A DNA stretch of 64,000 nt, taken from contig CAWFUP010000001.1 in assembly GCA_963819075.1 (NCBI GenBank), positions 1,054,001 through 1,118,000 of the forward strand, written 5' to 3'. Origin of the DNA: CAVQBJ01 sp963819075 (GTDB lineage Bacteria > Actinomycetota > Thermoleophilia > Solirubrobacterales > Solirubrobacteraceae). Of the stretch, positions 63,854 through 64,000 are shown one piece after another (the first letter of the stretch is position 1; every line of letters starts with the position of its first letter). The translations under genes were made by a program, and so were the position numbers. Below the pieces are notes generated by a model that had not been told where the DNA came from, searched no databases, and saw nothing but the letters and a program-made list of their open reading frames with translations.

Positions 63854-64000
63854 ATGTCAGTAGTCGAACTGCAGGAACTCGAAGAGGTCAAGAACCTGCT
63901 GGCCAAGGGGCAGCAGGTTGGCGTGCTCACCTACGCGGAGATCTCCACGGCCACGTCTGAGCTCGATCTCGACGAGACCGACGTCGAGGAGCTGCACGGC
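63854..64000 (+). CDS. rpoD: RNA polymerase primary sigma factor RpoD, N-terminus (cut by window edge)
   Basis: 49 codons from ATG 63854. VVELQELEEVKNLLAKGQQVGVLTYAEISTATSELDLDETDVEEL resembles the region 1.1 start (KGKERGYLTYDEI.. type) of primary sigma factors, and this N-terminal wording is usual in Thermoleophilia. The conserved regions 1.2-4 lie beyond the window, so the call rests on region 1.1 only. Confidence 0.8.
   Translation, partial: MSVVELQELEEVKNLLAKGQQVGVLTYAEISTATSELDLDETDVEELHG

Overview
The window is very GC-rich DNA with dense, mostly gap-free coding on both strands. Gene content points to a high-GC actinobacterium, most likely of the class Thermoleophilia (Solirubrobacter/Conexibacter/Patulibacter type). 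The reasons are OpcA next to zwf, an actinobacterial c-di-AMP riboswitch in front of an RlpA gene, ergothioneine genes, Streptomyces-like 11-bp PHO repeats, secreted proteins with collagen-like GAS/GPTG linkers, and the N-terminus of a housekeeping sigma factor at the right edge. The lineage is an inference from proteins, as no rRNA is present. I saw no tRNA, rRNA, CRISPR array, prophage or IS element.

Layout. 0-13 kb: a cut-off response regulator, an M28-like peptidase, a Fur-family repressor, a secreted lipase behind a repeat-bearing promoter, a metal ABC importer with an overlapping TetR gene, a diguanylate cyclase, AlgH, a cupin, a nucleotidyltransferase-fold protein, a flavoprotein disulfide reductase and a beta-propeller lipoprotein.

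13-34.5 kb: a phosphate island. It holds two complete Pst transporters (pstS1 divergent from pstC1A1B1; pstS2C2A2B2-phoU plus a response regulator), polyphosphate kinase with SixA, a DUF47/PhoU-like protein, three zinc-ribbon proteins (one a membrane-anchored phosphoesterase-like protein), a PhoB-type DNA-binding domain with no receiver, and a large secreted transglycosylase. Tandem 11-bp repeats with a T(C/T)AC core recur in front of these genes and look like the operator of the regulon. No PhoR-type kinase is present in the window. A divergent MFS/LysR pair inside the island has lost the 5' parts of both genes.

34.7-46 kb: envelope and housekeeping genes (deacetylase, PHP phosphatase, MscS channel, LOG protein, GT-C mannosyltransferase-like protein, cold-shock protein, RibD-type reductase, NfuA-like protein, ArfB-like factor, rhodanese, acyl-CoA dehydrogenase, membrane zincin), ending in three tandem 70-bp hairpin repeats. 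46-50 kb: thiolase and egtB-egtD.

50-59 kb: a compact leftward run glk(ROK)-gnd-zwf-opcA-GH15-pgl-phosphatase, with glpX divergent. Together these can release glucose from a storage sugar, phosphorylate it and oxidise it through the pentose phosphate pathway. 59-64 kb: a frameshifted AbiEi/DUF559-type gene preceded by a second copy of an inverted repeat seen at the left end, a conserved hypothetical gene, moeA, the riboswitch-controlled rlpA gene, a basic low-complexity protein, and the start of the sigma factor gene.
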